Shown: positions 4,450-5,109 of the stretch, piece after piece | Layout: the number at the start of each line of letters is the position of its first letter | Numbering within the stretch: position 1 is the first letter of the stretch | Assembly: GCA_902482195.1 (NCBI GenBank) | Contig: CABSZQ010000123.1 | Location: 1-5,109 of the forward strand | Origin: an uncultured Haemophilus sp. | GTDB lineage: Bacteria; Pseudomonadota; Gammaproteobacteria; Enterobacterales; Pasteurellaceae | DNA: 5,109 nt | Reading direction: 5' to 3' | The notes under the pieces: generated by a model | The model's input: only the letters and a program-made list of their open reading frames with translations | Databases searched by the model: none | Told to the model about the DNA's origin: nothing | Made by a program: the position numbers and the translations under genes

Positions 4450-5109
4450 AATAATGGATTCCTTGAAATTCGCGTGCGACTACGGTTTCTTCAAAGGCTG
4501 AATTGCGTTCAGATAATGGCGTTGGCAAGGTAATCACATTTTGTACATCCATCCCTTTTGGAGAAAGCTGCATAATCTCTCGGCTTAATCGAGCCGCTTC
4601 AAAACGATCGTGTGTCACTAAAATGCAAGCCATACCTTGTTGCTCAATTTTTTCCACTAACATAGCGGCTAAAATATCACGTAAATCGCGATCCAAACCG
4701 ACAAAAGGTTCATCCAATAAGGCTAAATCACAGCCACATAGCAATAGACGTAAAAATGCTACGCGTTTTGCCATTCCGCCCGATAATTCGGTTGGGTATT
4801 TATTCAAATCACCCGAAGAAAGCCCGATCTTTTCTGCCAGCGCAATGATTTCATGTTCATTTGGCTCATCCATAAAAATAACAATATTCTGCATGGCAGT
4901 GAGATTTTCTAATAGGCGGTTTTCTTGAAACAGAAAGCCTGTTTTACGAAATGTATTATTGATTTCGCCCGATTTTGGCGTTTCTAAACCTGAAATTAAA
5001 CGCAGCACAGTGGTCTTGCCACAACCGCTTGGGCCGAATAAAGTTTTCACTTCGCCTGGTTGTAAATCCATACTGAAATTGCGCACGATGGGATCACGGA
5101 GAATTTCAA
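4442..5109 (-). CDS. ABC transporter ATP-binding protein, NitT/TauT-like (5' end beyond window)
   Basis: The nucleotide-binding subunit of an importer, powering an inner-membrane permease. The frame stays open to the right edge, giving 221 visible residues from codon 5107; the in-frame GTG at 5086 is not a credible start because the preceding residues (EILRDPI) match the usual first strand of ABC ATPases, so only a short N-terminus is missing. In visible numbering: Walker A GPSGCGKTT (25-33), Q-loop Q61 in FLFQENRLL, signature LSGGM (108-112), Walker B LALLDEP (128-134) with catalytic E133, D-loop GLD (137-139) and H-loop H166 in LVTHD. LSGGM and the RLL-x-x-LTA segment after the Q-loop resemble TauB/SsuB-type ATPases for nitrate, sulfonate or thiamine-precursor uptake; the substrate cannot be told from this subunit. 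Permease and binding-protein genes are presumably to the right, outside the window. It overlaps the nnrS-family gene by 8 bp. Confidence 0.9.
   Translation of the reverse strand, partial: EILRDPIVRNFSMDLQPGEVKTLFGPSGCGKTTVLRLISGLETPKSGEINNTFRKTGFLFQENRLLENLTAMQNIVIFMDEPNEHEIIALAEKIGLSSGDLNKYPTELSGGMAKRVAFLRLLLCGCDLALLDEPFVGLDRDLRDILAAMLVEKIEQQGMACILVTHDRFEAARLSREIMQLSPKGMDVQNVITLPTPLSERNSAFEETVVAREFQGIHYYE

Noticed and set aside
4277..4501. 74-codon open frame on the + strand opposite the nnrS/ABC junction
   Set aside because: It spans two real overlapping genes on the other strand and has no recognisable product.
4503..4928. 141-codon open frame on the + strand opposite the ABC ATPase
   Set aside because: It is antisense to the Walker and signature motif region of the ATPase; serine/arginine-rich composition with no family resemblance fits a shadow frame.

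Overview
The window looks like a chromosomal segment from a gamma-proteobacterium of the family Pasteurellaceae, in the Haemophilus/Aggregatibacter/Pasteurella group. Two lines of sequence evidence support this. The proteins I recognise (RpoH, PlsY, FolB) closely resemble what I remember of their H. influenzae counterparts. There are also five exact copies of the 9-mer AAGTGCGGT or its complement, the core of the Hin-type DNA uptake signal sequence (USS). The DNA is AT-rich with compact intergenic regions. I cannot name the species.

Layout from left to right: the last 21 codons of an unidentified + strand gene (2-67); a regulatory leader with two candidate promoters, one resembling the sigma-E promoter of E. 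coli rpoH; rpoH (+, heat-shock sigma-32); a bidirectional terminator; plsY (-, acyl-phosphate glycerol-3-phosphate acyltransferase); a short divergent gap; folB (+, dihydroneopterin aldolase); a terminator built from two inverted USSs; a short zinc-type cation diffusion facilitator gene (-); a divergent control region with a 19-bp-spacer MerR-type promoter; a MerR-family metal regulator (+); a USS and a terminator hairpin; and on the - strand a two-gene unit of an ABC transporter ATPase (5' end beyond the window) overlapping an NnrS-family haem-copper membrane protein gene.

Three themes stand out. First, rpoH appears wired for envelope-stress and housekeeping transcription, and its leader can be drawn in two mutually exclusive folds, one covering the ribosome binding site. 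Second, the divergent MerR/CDF pair is a self-contained metal-efflux module: the regulator lacks one of the three cysteines of the CadR/PbrR group, and the transporter lacks the cytosolic C-terminal domain and part of the loop between membrane segments 2 and 3. Third, the ABC ATPase and NnrS genes overlap by 8 bp and are probably translationally coupled, linking an unknown transporter to a nitrosative-stress protein that lacks the usual HxHE motif.

I saw no mobile element, CRISPR array, tRNA or rRNA. No gene-free stretch exceeds about 150 bases. Most of the window is ordinary core chromosome; the least ordinary parts are the minimal CDF/MerR module and the divergent NnrS.
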